From: Glandiceps talaboti
Lineage: Eukaryota; Hemichordata; Enteropneusta; Spengelidae
Direction: 5' to 3'
Length of the DNA: 64,000 bases
NCBI RefSeq assembly: GCF_964340395.1
Contig: NC_135567.1
Coordinates: 20,507,806-20,571,805, forward strand
A model generated the notes under the pieces. That model made no database searches and was not told the origin of the DNA. It saw only the letters and a list, made by a program, of their open reading frames with translations. Position numbers and translations under genes: made by a program. Shown piece after piece: positions 12,385 through 23,175 of the stretch. Every line of letters begins with the position of its first letter. The stretch's first letter is position 1.

Positions 12385-15300
12385 AATACAGACAGACATA
12401 CAGATGGTTTGATATATTTAGATGTTATTCCCCAATATTTTTCTTTGTTCATCCAAGGAAAATTCAAGTGACCTTAGGTCACGAGTATTTTCGGCTGAAT
12501 GGAGAAAAATATCAGAGAATAACATAATTATGCCTGCCAGTAATATCAAAGAAAAATTAGGGAAAGTAATTATAATTTTTAACGTTTTGACACATATTTC
12601 AAAGACAGCAGAACCAGTGACATAGACACATTGTTGTGACGTAGAACAACCAGAGTATATATTCCATATTTTCTGTTCTAAATGGCTCGTGCATGGTATA
12701 ATTTTTTTTTCATATTAGATGGATATACTGAAGACATTTTTGAAAGCTACAGTTCACACTAGAGTTAGAGCTTTGTCATCACTTCCCATTTGGACAAAAC
12801 TTGATGATATTACGAATATCTACAATCGACGTTTACCCATACCTAAGGTATTTACATAAACCCAATATCACTAGATATATATCGACAGTTAAAAATCTTA
12901 ATTTATATATCGACAGTTGAAAATCTTAATTTATATATCGACAGTTGAAAATCTTAATTTATATATAGACAGTTGAAAATCTTAATTTATATCTCAAAGT
13001 AATGCCAAAAATGATGAGGCCTAACAAAATAATTGTTTGGGTTCCAGTTACCTGACCCCACCTAGCTTTTCACTGCCGACCCTAAACTGTTTTTTTTACA
13101 TATTCAAGAAAAAAATAACAAAATAGCAAACATTGTGAATTTTCACAAGAAATAGTGGATGCGGAAACTGACATCAACTTAAAAAGACAATGTAAAACTG
13201 TTCTTCCAATCTGTAATGGCTGTACATCTGATGAGAAGAAACCAATAACACAGAGACCATATGGAAATAATCAATGCTATAAATAGAATTGTAGATATGT
13301 TTGTGTCACATGTTTTTGAGCATTAACATATCAATGTGTCTAACGGACATTGATAAATATGTACATTTGTCTAATAATCTAAGTCTGAAGAGAAAATTGT
13401 TTTGGTCATATCCTGTTTTACAAAGTTTTTCTTTTATTTTAGTGTATTCAACGTGGAAGGAAGATTGGCATTTTGGTAGATTAAGACTACAGGGACTAAA
13501 CCCATATGCTATCAAACTGTGCACGGAGATACCTTCAAAGTGAGTCAAATTTATATTTTAAAGTGGCCTGAAGTAAAGTGACCTGAGGGGGATGATAAAT
13601 GTGTATTTATTTTTTTAATTTTTTTTTTTAATTTTTTAATTTTTATACTTGAAAAACAATGTGAAACAGCATTGACTAAATCCGTGTTTGTAACTCTTAA
13701 AATTACAAAACACTACAAAGTGTGTAAAAAAAATATTATTGGAAGTACAAAAGCAACTTTAACAATTATTTAACGTTGATTTTTTGATTTAGGAGGAATT
13801 TAGTACATGTTGTTTCACATTGTTGTTTTCAAGTATAAAAACATAATGTCTTAGTTCAAGGAGACAAGTTCAAGATTTACTAAAAAATCAGCATTTGTTT
13901 AAGTACCTGATGTTTCGACTATACACAGACAGTTTTAGTTTTTAATTTGACTATTTTTTTACTGTTTCAACCCTTGAAAAAGGTCATCCGTGTACAGCCG
14001 AAACGTCAGGTATCCTGAATACTAGCCAAAATGCTCTAACCAGCTGAGCTAACGTGTCAACTGGTAGATTCCATGTTAATTTTCTTTCCTCAGTTTAATC
14101 TAATTATATATATATATTGTTCCACCAATAAAACACCTCATCGACCCATTTTTACTGTATAATGCCTGAATTGAAAAAGGAATGTACACAAATAACAGGA
14201 TATTCTTTTAAAACTCACATCAAGAGTCTGTTCATTTTGTTTTCCAATTTTGACGCCATTTCCAACCTTTTGGACAGTCTTGCAGTGACGGATGAAATGC
14301 TGAAACCTTTTCTTGAAGACATGACACTTGATGACGTCATTGCCAAGAAGAGGCTTTTTATTGTGAACTATGACTTTCTGAAAGATCTTCCAACTACTAA
14401 CCCAAAGTTGGTAAGTCCTTGACTATGTGAACCAGATATGTAAATGTGTAAAATAAACATGATGCTTCCTATTTGAAAGTATATAGGCACTCTGGTTTGG
14501 TAGTAATTGAAAGTATATAGGCACTCTGGTTTGGTAGTAATTGAAAGTATATAGGCACTCTGATTTGGTAGTAATTGAAAGTATATAGGCACTCTATGTT
14601 TTGGTAGTAATTGAAAGTATATAGGCACTCTGGTTTGGTAGTAATTGAAAGTATATAGGCACTCTGGTTTGGTAGTAATTGAAAGTATATAGGCACTCTG
14701 GTTTGGTAGTAATTGAAAGTATATAGGCACTCTGGTTTGGTAGTAATTGAAAGTATATAGGCACTCTGGTTTGGTAGTAATTGAAAGTATATACTGCACT
14801 CTGGTTTGGTAGTAATTGAAAGTATATAGGCACTCTGGTTTGGTAGTAATTGAAAGTATATAGGCACTCTGGTTTGGTAGTAATTGAAAGTATATACTGC
14901 ACTCTGGTTTGGTAGTAATTGAAAGTATATAGGCACTCTGGTTTGGTAGTAATTGAAAGTATATAGGCACTCTGGTTTGGTAGTAATTGAAAGTATATAG
15001 GCACGCTGATTTGGAAGTAATTGAAAGTATATAGGCACTCTGGTTTGGTAGTAATTGAAAGTATATAGGCACTCTGGTTTGGTAGTAATTGAAAGTATAC
15101 AGGCACTCTGGTTTGGTAGTAATTGAAAGTATACAGGCACTCTGGTTTGGTAGTAATTGAAAGTATATAGGAACTCTGGTTTGGTAGTAATTGAAAGTAT
15201 ATAGGCACTCTGGTTTGGTAGTAATTGAAAGTATACAGGCACTCTGGTTTGGTAGTATAATATCATTGACAACCATTACTGGTCTCAGATGACTCCATGG

Positions 15301-16953
15301 GGTGATACCGGCGCCAGCTCTGGTAGTGGTGTGTGGCCCCTGGGGGCAGTACAGTGACTGCAGCTCTGGTAGGGGTGTGTGGCCATGGGGACAGTACCAG
15401 TGGACAGCTCTGGTAGGGGTGTGTCGCCAGTGCTGCCAATCCCGGGCCCCATTTTAGACCCATTTTGACCAAAAAGTAATACCCCATTTTAGACCATTAC
15501 AGGTTTTAAGAAAGGGCAAAAATGATGAAAGTTTAGACCTAAATACATTTTCCTTATGAGGCAACATTTTGGGCAATTACTGCCAGACTTTGTAAAGGAC
15601 AGTAGACCACATTTTAGACCAAAGGGCTAGAAAACAAACCCCAATGGGAAGCACATGTATACTACTCAAATAAGGGTAGTAGTCCCCCCCCCCCCCCCCC
15701 CCCCGGCAGATGATGGTGTTTTAATCTATGATGGACAACAGTTTTTGTTTATTTTATGTCTTTGTATAGGTTGTGTGTGCTCCGATTGCTTTGTTCTTTC
15801 TGAACAGTGACAAAGATCTGATGCCAGTTGCTATCCAACTATTCCAGGATAAAAGTGACGATAACCCGGTAACATATGTCCAGCACTCTTTGTTATAATA
15901 CTATTTAAAATATCTCGGATAGCACTTTTGCTGCTGTTTTTTTCTGGATTGCTAAAGTTTGTTGAGAATTTTTAAAAAATTGTGTTGTTGCACCATTTTT
16001 GGACAAACTGTCCTGACCGGAAACAATTTTTTTCTGGTCTCAAAGAAAGCTGATCATATTTCGATCTAACTATAGGTAAAGAATCCTACTTTGTGCGTAA
16101 TTATGTTTCTGTTATTGTTAGTCTAGAGTTGAAATATGTTTATCTTTGTCTCAAAAACATCATTACTACTATAAACCCACACTTTATACTTTTAGATGGA
16201 GTAGAGCAATTTACATATATACATAAGGATATTATAACTGCTCTTTTCATATACCTGAATAGTAGTAGTAAATAGACAAACACTAGAACTATTCTATACT
16301 TTCATATTTATAACTTAGTTATTTACTTAGATTATTATTAACTTTATTTCTTTTAAATACCAAATTAGAAATGTAAAATTTATCTTATCTTATCTTATCT
16401 TATCTTATCTTATCTTATCTTATCTTATCTTATCTTATCTTATCTTATCTTATCTTATCTTATCATGTTCCATGATTGAAATGTTAAACCGAGATATTTA
16501 CTCCTGTTATTGTTTTATAACTATATTTTTACAGGTCTTCCTCCCTACTGACCCAGAGTACACATGGATGCTAGTCAAGATGTTTTTCAACAATGCTGAA
16601 TCGGCTGTACATGAATCTTCAACACATTTAGCATTCACACATTTGGTGGTTGAAAGCTTTGCAGTGTGTACCCATCGTAATTTATCTCCATCTCATCCGA
16701 TATTTCGTTTATTGGGAATTCATTTCATGAATGTCATTGCAATTAACTAGTACGTATGATATATATCCTTTTTTTGTCATTGTCTAAACTTTCTCCATCA
16801 TTTTCTCCTTTTTTAGTCTTTTTCTCAAGCAGTATCTTTGCCTCTGTCTCTCTGTTTGTCTAACGTGTCCCCCTGCCTGCCTGTATGGCTATCTATCAGT
16901 GTCTATGTGTTTCTGTATATACCAGTATGTGTCTATGTGTGTTTCTTTCTTTC

Positions 16954-17034
<81 letters not shown>

Positions 17035-17064
17035 TCATATGTCTGGCTCTGTCTGTCGACTGGC

Positions 17065-17101
<37 letters not shown>

Positions 17102-17144
17102 ATGTATGTATGTATGTATGTATGTATGTATGTATGTATGTATG

Positions 17145-17175
<31 letters not shown>

Positions 17176-20100
17176 CAGTCGATCTGTCTCCCTGTCTGTA
17201 TGTACATCAGTCTGTCCATCTCCATATCTGTCTCCCTATCTGTCTGGCTCAATATTTGTCTGTTTCTATCTTTGTCTGTTTGATAACTGAAGATGAATGG
17301 ATATAGTCATAACACGTGACCATAAATGGCTATCAGATGTTTCACTCGGGAACATTAAATTATAGTGTCGTATTTGTATTCATTTTGTCCTTCTAGTCTT
17401 GCGTTTGAAATACTATTAGCCCCAGGTTGGTGGATTGATCAAACTATGAGTAGTGGTCGAGTTGGTATGCTTGAAATCATACGACGACAATGGAAAACCT
17501 GGAGACTTGACGTTGACGGAACTCTTCCTAACGACTTCAAGAAGAGAGAGGTCGATGACCCAGAAGTACTTCCAAACTATCCATTCAGGGATGATGCCAT
17601 TTTGTTGTATGATGCAATCAAAAATTATGTCACCGAGGTCATTACAGGACATTATGGTATGTGTGTGTTTGTTGTCTTAAAAAGTGTTGCCATTTAATAG
17701 TGGGCTTTCAGACCTCACATTTTTGTCAAAAATATCCTTATTTGGGCATAGACCGTACACGAGGTAGGGTCTATGATTTGGGTCTGTGTATTAGTCGTTT
17801 TCGTCATATAATCTGAAGATGAGTAACTAGCCAAAACTTGAACCTGTACAAAACGGTTAACAAGTTTGTAGCTGAGACTAAACCTTCACTTCCTAGTTTG
17901 CAAGCTTGCGCAAGCATGTTGTAATATTCAACAAGTGACAAATGACATGACAGTGTTAAATTGCCATGTGATAATGAGAATCATCATGGAATTGGTATTT
18001 ATGAAAATTAATATAAGTATTTTCAAGATCACTAGTCAGGAGAGTTGTAAAATGCTGTACTGATTCATTTTTGCTGCTTTTTTAATTAAAAAGGTAAATG
18101 GTATTATCACATCCTCATGTGTTTAGACCCCCCCCCCCCCCCCCAAAAAAAAAAAAAAAAAAAAAGAAGAAGAAGAAAAGAATTGTTTTTGGTCAGCTTG
18201 TCATCCAATCTACTATTTATGGCAGTTACTGTTCTATTTATTTAGTACTTTAGATCAAGTGTATGTATGTGGGGCAGATGTCATTTGCTTTGCAGCTGTC
18301 TTCACTGCAGAAGGGAGGGTTATTTTTCTGTTTCTCCTCGGGATCTGCAGACTGCATGGGCTGGACAAACATGAAAAAAAGATCAACGTGAGGGTATTTA
18401 AGTAATGCGCACGCTGACCAGAAATAATTCTCTCTTTTTTGCCTTAGCATTATATATAATATGTAGTGCTTATGTGTTTTCACTTCAAAGATGAACCTGA
18501 GAAGATAGCACAGGATACTGAATTACAGGCCTGGGCTTCTGAACTATCAGCAGTACCACCTGAAGGATTTGGTGTCAAGGTAAAAAGGGAAAATATTCGC
18601 AGAGAGCTTAGCTCACAAGTCACAGTCAGGAGTTAATGCTTTTACTCGGGGTAGAATTTATCAAATTATTTTAGATAGATTATTTAGACTACACTAGCTG
18701 CAACTAGAAACGTTTTTTGATGAACTGTTTTGTTAAGTACAAGTGTATATGTGGGGGACTCCTGGAGTTAATGACTCGAAAAGTCAGGGACGATTTCTCA
18801 CATATGAATGATAGTGGTGCATTTGTTGTGTGGATAGAATCACCCTGTTATCAAGGTGAAACTGAATGAGATTGAATGTGAAGCCACTAGAGGAAAACTT
18901 GCTAGCAGAGATGTTGTAGTATGCAAATTGATTCCCAATTGCTACTGTTGCAGTATGATGTAACCTTGGTTGCCACTGTTGTAGTATGATGTAACCTCGG
19001 TTGCCACTGTTGTAGTATGATGTAACCTCGGTTGCCACTGTTGTAGTATGATGTAACCTTGGTTGCCACTGTTGTAGTATGGTGTAACCTTGGTTACCAC
19101 TGTTGTAGTATGATGTAACCTTGGTTGCCACTGTTGTAGTATGATGTAACCTTGGTTGCCACTGTTGCAGTATGATGTAACCTTGGTTGCCACTGTTGTA
19201 GTATGATGTAACCATGGTTACCACTGTTGAGTATGATGAAACCTTGTTTGCCACTGTTGTAGTATGATGAAACCTTGGTTGCCACTGTTGTAGTATGATG
19301 TAACCATGGTTACCACTGTTGAGTATGATGAAACCTTGTTTGCCACTGTTGTAGTATGATGAAACCTTGGTTGCCACTGTTGTAGTATGCCGAAATTTCA
19401 CTTACCACTGTCATATTTCACCTTCTTTCAGGGTATTCCAGGAAATGGCAGCTTCTCTTCTACTGAAGAAATAATTGAAGTAATAACATCAATGATAACT
19501 ATTTGTAGTGTTGGTCATGCTGCAGTTAACTTTCCTCAATACAACCAGTATGCATTCCCACCGAACTATCCTGGAATTCTTCGTGGGAAACCTCCTACAA
19601 ATAAGGTTAATAAGAATAATAATCTTTATTTATACTGGATATTTCTTTAAGTATATAAACACTTGTCTCCTGAGAAGTCCAGTGAGGGCCATTGCTTGTG
19701 AGTTCAGTGTTAATGCAGGAGGAAACTGGAGTACCCAGGGAAAACCTGTGTTGTTCGGTAGAGTCAAACTGAACGACACTCTTCTTACTTACACTTACAG
19801 TGTGGTAAATTTTAAACAAAACCCTGCATGAGCTCAAACCCCTGACCACAGTGGTAAGAGGCAAATGGTTTGACCACTCGGCCACTGACAACTCCAATGT
19901 TGTATGCCCTCAAAAGTGTAGCCTGGAATCCATGTTGGTTTGGATTTTCAATTTTTCTTTTTGCAATCCAGACTGAGCATGCTCAGACGTAAAGGACTAT
20001 GGGATTATCTGTGGTTATTGTAATACCTAATCTGGACCTACCGATAAAATAAACCTCCCACAATGGTCAGGGCAACTATGAATTGATCATTTGTAGTTAA

Positions 20101-21877
20101 AAAAAATGTAACATTATTGTTTACAATACTATTTGATTAGTATTTATTATCACATTTCTCATGATGCAACATTCAACATTGCGGGTTTGCAAGTTCCCTA
20201 TTTGTGTGAATATGTTAACTTACATTTATATCATGCACAAGCCAAGGTGTAAACATTTGAACATAAAATACCAGATTTATATCTTGGCCATTCTGTGTCA
20301 AGACAATGTGTGGCAAACTATGAGTCAATCAGTCAAAATAGATTCTTTTAAGAAAAAAATTAAGCTTTCAGAAGTTGAAATGTATTATCCTTGAATAGTG
20401 CTGTTCATCAGTCAGAAAGTACTTAACATTGTTTCCGACTCATAGTAACAGTACCCCTTATGTCACTCATATTTTCAAGGAAAAAATATTTTAAAATAGT
20501 TTTTGAAATAGTTGAAGTTGATATATATTATTCTTGAATACTGCTGTTCAGTCAGTCAGAAAGTATTCTTAACACTGTTTTTGACTCGTAGTGACAAGAC
20601 CCCTTATGTTACTTATCTTTTAGAATGATAATTTAACCTCTTTCAGGAACCATTGACTGAGAAACATATATTAGAACAACTACAATCGAGACAGATGACA
20701 CTCAGCTCTATGGTCATGGTTTATTTGTTAAGTCAGCCATCACCAGATATGTTAGGGTATGGTATGGTGAAATATCAAAGTGACCCAATAGCTACCCAAG
20801 CCCTCGCAAAGTAAGTTTTCAAGGCCCCTTAACTGTCCCATTATGTGTTGGTTCAGTCATTAAGGCTCCTTAACTGTCACATTATGTGTTGGTTTATTTG
20901 TTCTCGCAAGACCTATCTCTTTAAACATTAGTCTCAGCCTTCTTCAATAGGGAACTTGCAAACCCACCATGTTGAATGTTGCATCATGGGAAATGGTATC
21001 CCATTTAAATGCTAATCAATTCGTTTTGTAAACAATATTATTACATTGTTTGTAATCACAAATAATCAATTCATTGTCACCCTGACCATTGTGTGAGGTT
21101 TATTTTATCAGTAGCTCCAGATTAGGTATTACAATAACCATAGATAATCCCATAATCCCATAATCCCATGTATCTGAGCATGCTCAGTCTGGTTTGCAAG
21201 TTCACTATTGCCTAGTATCCAGTGTCTGTGAATCCACTTTTCCTCTTAAACCTGATGAAAAAAATGTGTGGTTCCGATTACGCTCAATTTTAGAATAGAT
21301 GGGGTAGGTAGATTTTTTATTTTATTTCATTATATTTTTTTTATGTGTGTGTGTTTTTTTTATGTGTGTGTGTCTAGTTCAGGTTTTCCATTGTTTTCCA
21401 AATGGTCTCTGTGTTGTTTATTTCTTGCTATCAGATGTAAAGTCATTACAGATTGGAAGAACAGTTTTAGAGTGTCTTTTTAAGTTGATGTCAGTTCCGC
21501 ATCCAATATTTCTTGTGAGACTTCACAATTTTTGTGATTTTATTATTTTTTTCTCGAATACATAAACAAATTTAGTGTCAGCCGGGCAGTGAAAAGTTAG
21601 GTGGGCTCGGGTAACCAGAACCAAAAAAATCAGTTTTTTTAAGGCCTTACCATATGTTGATTTTCTTTCCATTTACTTCTGCGCCCTGAGCTCTGCTTAC
21701 AGAGATAACACACTATTACTGTTATTATTATGAACTGAGTGTGTGTTTATTCAACTTTCCAGGTTTCGAATAGAGTTAAAGAAGATAGGGGACAAAATAG
21801 AGGAGAGAGAAAAGACAAGACAGATGAAATATCCCTATCTGCATCCCACAAGAGTTCCAAATTCAGTCAATATATAA
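10400..21877 (+). CDS. Lipoxygenase 2 (LOX2), PLAT plus catalytic domain, 12 exons
   Basis: Complete animal lipoxygenase. Exons are 10400-10879, 12007-12051, 12719-12847 (or to 12830, see below), 13443-13539, 14278-14410, 15770-15868, 16535-16749, 17397-17656, 18491-18579, 19432-19605, 20647-20810 and 21763-21877. Exon 1 encodes an N-terminal PLAT beta-barrel (about residues 8-125, GGGTDATVHLILYNKEG, WFGDDWFVDYIEIEDY), used for membrane and Ca2+-dependent substrate access in this family. Catalytic landmarks follow: WKEDWHFG, VTDEM, PVAIQLFQD, HESSTHLAFTH (two Fe ligands), VGHAAVNF (His and Asn ligands) and C-terminal PNSVNI (Ile ligand). Ala at the Coffa position (NVIAIN) suggests S stereochemistry. 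The junction of exons 3 and 4 is one base out of phase with the strongest sites; a weaker donor at 12831 restores the frame and gives 660 aa, a normal length. Introns hold several minisatellites and MITEs. The ATG follows TTTGTCAAA and opens the PLAT fold directly. Related to ALOX5-like and AOS-LOX-type proteins; exact product unknown. Confidence 0.92.
10920..11300. repeat. Retroposon tail-like segment with hairpin and poly-G
   Basis: AT-rich piece in LOX2 intron 1 that includes GAATTGTTTATTCACCAGAT, a hairpin (GAGGGCCACAGA ... TCTGTGACCC) and a run of about ten G at 11248. The hairpin and the TTCACCAG word recur in inverse orientation near 22225-22390. Interpreted as a retroposon 3' end; class uncertain. 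Confidence 0.5.
11140..11840. repeat. About 200-bp tandem duplication in LOX2 intron 1
   Basis: The block around 11480-11640 (AACCAAGGATAATGAATAAC ... ATATAGCAAACACAGAACAC) is repeated at about 11684-11840 with few changes. The junction word GGTTGTGAAAGT(C/T)ATCACA also occurs at 11175. It has no coding content. Confidence 0.85.
12120..12402. repeat. Compound (GACA)n / (CATA)n microsatellite
   Basis: Tetranucleotide tracts in LOX2 intron 2: GACA, GACT, CATA, then GACA again. Long VCLSVCLS-type ORFs on the minus strand are artefacts. Confidence 0.95.
12870..12996. repeat. 30-bp tandem repeat
   Basis: About four copies of a 30-bp unit (TATATATCGACAGTTGAAAA plus TCTTAATTTA) just after LOX2 exon 3. 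Confidence 0.9.
13016..13270 (-). mobile_element. MITE-like family B, inverted partial copy
   Basis: Begins AGGCCTAACAAAATAATTGT, then GGTTCCAGTTACCTGACCCC, matching the reverse complement of the right end of the copy at 2351-2767. The other end is truncated near 13270. Confidence 0.75.
13860..14090 (-). mobile_element. Retroelement debris with a tRNA-like head
   Basis: Contains GCCGAAACGTCAGGTATCC after an AAAAGGTCATCCG segment, a word of a type common near retroelement ends. It then has an inverted tRNA-like head (CTCTAACCAGCTGAGCTAAC at 14033-14052) that is the same pol III A-box segment seen at 3530. Probably stacked SINE/LINE fragments. Confidence 0.5.
14475..15265. repeat. 34-bp minisatellite, about 23 copies
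   Basis: The unit contains AAAGTATATAGGCACTCTGG and TTTGGTAGTAATTG, and is highly homogenised. Because 34 is not divisible by three, each unit shifts frame, and all three minus frames stay open across the array, giving three long false ORFs (IYFQLLPNQSA-type). It lies in the LOX2 intron between exons 5 and 6. Rare units have a TACTGC or GAACTC variant. Confidence 0.97.
15480..15720. other. Intron DNA with a poly-C run of about 18
   Basis: Contains several spaced TTTTAGACC words at 15450-15620 and a homopolymer C tract at about 15687-15704. No coding content was found. Confidence 0.5.
16376..16465. repeat. (CTTAT)n pentanucleotide microsatellite
   Basis: About 17 uninterrupted copies of a CTTAT pentamer directly upstream of LOX2 exon 7 (16535). 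Confidence 0.97.
16936..17215. repeat. Compound (GTCT)n / (GTAT)n microsatellite
   Basis: GTCT array, short interruption, then GTAT array in the LOX2 intron between exons 7 and 8. The long Cys/Val/Ser ORFs here are artefacts. Confidence 0.95.
18945..19390. repeat. 31-bp minisatellite, about 14 copies
   Basis: The unit contains TAGTATGATGTAACCTTGGT and TGCCACTGTTG. The array ends about 40 bp before the acceptor of LOX2 exon 10 (19432). The 31-bp period opens rotating minus-strand frames (GNQGYIILQQWQPR type), which are not genes. Confidence 0.95.
19608..19905 (-). mobile_element. tRNA-derived SINE
   Basis: Read on the minus strand, the element starts with a tRNA-like head: A-box GTGGCCGAGTGGTCAAACC (19885-19867) and B-box GGGGTTTGAGCTC (19841-19829). 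A body with GGGTACTCCAGTTTCCTCCT follows, and it ends in AT-rich DNA with ATTATTATTCTTATT at 19622-19608. The order (pol III head, body, microsatellite tail) is that of a SINE. It sits just inside the donor of LOX2 exon 10. Confidence 0.8.
19961..20201 (-). mobile_element. MITE-like family A, inverted copy
   Basis: Reverse complement of the copies at 20948, 35656 and 54306. It runs from TTGCAATCCAGACTGAGCAT to GGGTTTGCAAGTTCCCTA. The outermost few bases of the left end are missing. Located in LOX2 intron 10. Confidence 0.85.
20948..21208 (+). mobile_element. MITE-like family A, full copy
   Basis: Starts TAGGGAACTTGCAAACCCAC and ends GGTTTGCAAGTTCACTA, so the ends are inverted repeats, flanked by TA on each side. 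Internal words shared with the other copies are GCATCATGGGAAAT and GAGCATGCTCAGTCTGG. It lies in the last LOX2 intron, about 700 bp from the inverted copy at 19961. Confidence 0.87.
21248..21649 (+). mobile_element. MITE-like family B, full-length copy
   Basis: The left end has GTGTGGTTCCGATTACGCTC, and the right end has GGTAACCAGAACC, a T-run and AGGCCTTA. It matches the 2351-2767 copy along its length. Located in the last intron of LOX2. Confidence 0.82.
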
Positions 21878-22500
21878 GTAAAGAATATACAACAAGGTGT
21901 GTAAGGTTATATCACTACCATAGTTCCTTTTGTGAGCATTTGTTGTGATGACTTGATAATATTCATTATACCCCATCTCTTATTTTTACACATACACCCA
22001 CATTCACACTTAAACCATTATGAGCGTTTATGTGATTGAGTACATTTTTTTCACTATTTTCTAGATTTTGAACACTTTACATTATTGAATTATGTTATGT
22101 TAGAGGTGTATGCATATTTGTGTGTGTAGGTGTGTGTGTGTGTGTGTGTGTGCTGTGTGTACTTTTGATTTACTTTTCTTCTGAAAGTTCGTTGTGTCCC
22201 ATTATCGATTTGAAATGTAGAAAAATGTACAGGCCATGGACAAGACTAGTCCCACTGAACTATTTCCATGGTCCACATCAGATAACAATTGTGTATTATA
22301 TTATGTATGTTCTTTGAAAGTTTAGCTTATTTTGTTATCTGGTGAAATAAATTTTGTTCATTCATTCATTCATTCACCAGGTCACATTGATTGGTTGTCG
22401 GGGACAACATGGTATAAGCACTGATCATCATCTTTTCAGGATATTTATGGGAGATAATATTCCATGGATAATATATACTCCGCATGTAATTTTTTTTTAT
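21878..22500. other. LOX2 3' flank with (GT)n and a retroposon tail
   Basis: No coding sequence. A GT microsatellite lies at about 22115-22160. A hairpin-bearing tail lies at 22225-22380 (GGCCATGGACAAGACTAGTC ... CCATGGTCCACATC, then GTGAAATAAATTTTG and TTCA repeats). The AATAAA in that tail (22346-22351) could also serve as the LOX2 poly(A) signal. Confidence 0.5.
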
Positions 22501-22504
22501 AGGC

Positions 22505-23175
22505 ATGACGGAAGTAGTGTGCCCTCTAGTGGTAGCCAAATTTTGTTGTGAGTCAAAATGATAAAAAACTGAAATTTCTTGTGAGTCAGCATATAGTAAG
22601 AGATAAGGGAACATCAAATTTTCAGTGGTGCATCACTAGAAATTGTGTGTCAGTGGCATGTCAAATTGGTTTAGAGGGCACACTCACCACATAGTAAGAG
22701 ATAGGAGAACATAAAATTTTGGTGCATCACTAGAAATTGTGTGCGTCAGTGGTGTGTCAATTGGCTTAGAGGGCACACTGACCACATAGTAAGAGATAGG
22801 AGAACATAAAATGTTGCTGCATCACTAGAAATTGTGTACATCAGTGGCATGTCAAATTGGTTTAGAGGGCACACTCACCACATAGTAAGAGATAGGAGAA
22901 CATAAAATTTGGGTGCGTCACTAGAAATTGTGTACGTCAGTATCATGTCAAATTGGGTTAGAGGGCACACTCACCACATAGTAATTAAGAGATAGAGGAA
23001 TACCAAATTTAGGTGCGTCACTAGAAATTGTCTGCGTCAGTGGCGCATCAAATTGGTTTAGAGGGCACACTCACCACATAGTAAGAGATAGGGTAACATT
23101 ACATTTTGGTGCATCACTAGAAATTGTCTGTGTCAGGGGCACATCAAATTGGTTTAGAGGGCACACTGGATGCAA
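22505..23175 (+). repeat. About 100-bp tandem repeat, six units, with an AGAGGGCACAC motif
   Basis: Units read CATCACTAGAAATTGTGTGC, a GTCAGTGGC segment, TTGGTTTAGAGGGCACACTC, ACCACATAGTAAGAGATAG and GAGAACATAAAATTT. They diverge by a few percent and one carries a 4-bp insertion. The left flank begins with TGCCCTCTAGTGG, a perfect match to the CTCF-type core CCASYAGRKGGC on the minus strand. No coding content. Confidence 0.9.

Noticed and set aside
14368-15276. Three long minus-strand ORFs with IYFQLLPNQSA-type repeats
   Set aside because: Come from a 34-bp minisatellite within a LOX2 intron; the frames are equivalent and rotate.
16838-17306. VCLSVCLS-type cysteine-rich ORFs (also at 1.8, 12.1, 45.3, 49.9 and 53.9 kb)
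   Set aside because: Translations of GTCT/GACA, GA or AC microsatellites; no signal, splice or domain evidence.
18784-19401. 205-aa minus ORF with GNQGYIILQQWQPR units
   Set aside because: 31-bp minisatellite in a LOX2 intron.
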